From CAZPWQ01 sp964590495 (GTDB lineage Bacteria > Bacteroidota > Rhodothermia > Balneolales > Balneolaceae), in the NCBI GenBank assembly GCA_964590495.1, contig CAZPWQ010000098.1:1-13619 (forward strand): a stretch of DNA of 13,619 nt. Direction: 5' to 3'. A program made the translations under genes and the position numbers. The notes under the pieces were generated by a model. It did no database searches, was not told where the DNA came from, and saw only the letters and a program-made list of their open reading frames with translations. Shown piece after piece: positions 12,932 through 13,619 of the stretch. The number at the start of each line of letters is the position of its first letter. The first letter of the stretch is position 1.

Positions 12932-13563
12932 GCCCCGAAATACAATACCATAATGTTCCACGTGAAACTTTTTTGGCTGCAGATCAACTGATCGAAAAAT
13001 TTCGTCCTGCTCTTACGGAATATCTTGATCAGCTTCTGTGGTGGAATAAGCGGATAAACTTGGTAAGCCGTGACGTTCCACGTGAAACAATATGGAAACA
13101 TATCCACCATTCTCTACTGTTATCACAGTTTTCTGATTTTCAAACAGCAGATTTTATTGTCGATGCCGGCACCGGTGGCGGGCTCCCGGGAGTGCCGCTC
13201 GCGATTACAAATCCCGGTAAACCTTTCGTTCTAAATGATATTGTTTCCAAAAAAAGCATGGCCGTAAAGCAAATCGCTCAAAAACTCGGGCTTAAAAATA
13301 TCCGTATTTTTGATGGATCCATTGAAAATATCCAGCACGAATTTCCTTTCCTTTTGGTCTCGAAACACGCCTTTAAAATTAACCAACTTTATGAATTGAC
13401 TGCACCTCTTCCATGGGAAAAAATGATCTTTTATAAAGGGCTCGATTTTGAAGATGAACTGGAAAATATAGAACCCGAACCGGAAGTAACAGCTTTCGAT
13501 CTTTCTGCTGAAAGCGGTAATTCTTTTTATAATGAGAAGGCAATTGTTGTAGTAAAACGCTGA
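12925..13563 (+). CDS. rsmG: 16S rRNA (guanine-N7) methyltransferase RsmG (GidB), start uncertain
   Basis: RsmG methylates N7 of G527 (E. coli numbering) in the 530 loop of 16S rRNA; its loss gives low-level streptomycin resistance. Seen here are the family block WWNKRINLVSR, the downstream HIHHSLLL segment, the SAM-binding motif VDAGTGGGLPGVPLA, a second strand with LNDIVSKK, DGSIENI, and a C-terminal FYKGLDFEDEL ... IVVVKR. No ATG exists in frame before the SAM motif. Candidate starts are TTG 12868 (inside a repeat loop), GTG 12925 (inside parS site 1; 212 residues, used here) and TTG 12973 (after parS site 2; 196 residues). Both shorter forms fit the usual 200-240 range roughly. Position 105 bp behind mnmG fits the common gidA-gidB arrangement. 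Stop TGA at 13561-13563; the 56 bp to the window edge show no feature. Confidence 0.9.
   Translation: MKRPEIQYHNVPRETFLAADQLIEKFRPALTEYLDQLLWWNKRINLVSRDVPRETIWKHIHHSLLLSQFSDFQTADFIVDAGTGGGLPGVPLAITNPGKPFVLNDIVSKKSMAVKQIAQKLGLKNIRIFDGSIENIQHEFPFLLVSKHAFKINQLYELTAPLPWEKMIFYKGLDFEDELENIEPEPEVTAFDLSAESGNSFYNEKAIVVVKR
12955..12968 (+). other. parS site 2
   Basis: Second exact copy of GTTCCACGTGAAAC, starting 37 bp after the first. With its 5' T it matches 15 of 16 bases of the B. subtilis parS. Read in the rsmG frame it encodes VPRET, just before a candidate TTG start at 12973. Confidence 0.88.
13075..13088 (+). other. parS site 3
   Basis: Third exact copy of GTTCCACGTGAAAC, 120 bp after the second and clearly inside rsmG, where it encodes VPRET in SRDVPRETIW. 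The 3' flanking A matches the consensus and the 5' C does not (15/16). The same core occurs nowhere else in the window. Confidence 0.88.
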
Positions 13564-13619
13564 GTTTTTTACCACTAAGATTCTATGTTAAATAACAAAT
13601 AAATTCCTACCTTATTTAA

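Noticed and set aside
12841..13110. 89-codon minus-strand frame across the parS cluster.
   Set aside because: Opposite to the conserved start of RsmG, and no family resemblance.

Overview
The window (13,619 bp, about 45-50% GC by eye) looks like chromosomal DNA from the Bacteroidota/Balneolota (FCB) part of the tree. Pointers are a DUF5916/CBM9-like outer-membrane protein, a lipoprotein with an S-C lipobox carrying IPT/TIG and NHL repeats, the near absence of Shine-Dalgarno sequences before start codons, and rich intergenic palindromes. Lineage is inferred from gene families only. I see no phage, insertion sequence, CRISPR, rRNA or tRNA.

Layout. At 1-163 (minus) is the N-terminus of a gene running off the left edge, probably a CFA-synthase-like SAM methyltransferase. 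A non-coding stretch with a double hairpin and an AT palindrome leads to lexA (447-1091, plus), which ends at a strong intrinsic terminator. Next comes a cyanophycin (multi-L-arginyl-poly-L-aspartate) cluster: cphA synthetase (1242-3935, minus), divergent cphB cyanophycinase (4045-4938, plus), and an isoaspartyl peptidase/asparaginase (4922-5842, minus) overlapping the cphB 3' end tail to tail. Together they can make the Asp/Arg polymer, cut it to beta-Asp-Arg dipeptides and split these to free Asp and Arg, a complete nitrogen storage cycle.

The middle holds envelope and unknown genes: a large DUF5916 protein (6057-8630), a 108-residue protein of unknown function (8810-9136) and an IPT/TIG plus NHL-propeller lipoprotein (9404-10741). 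The right end has mnmG/gidA (10930-12819) and rsmG/gidB (about 12925-13563), a pair often found next to parA-parB and near the replication origin.

The most notable signal is three copies of the 14-bp core GTTCCACGTGAAAC at 12918, 12955 and 13075, the classic chromosomal parS (ParB/Spo0J) centromere, packed into 171 bp over the start and 5' part of rsmG. Two copies are read in the same frame and encode the same pentapeptide VPRET; the first contains a candidate GTG start codon. rsmG has no ATG available for its N-terminus. This marks the region as a probable centromere-like ParB loading zone close to oriC.
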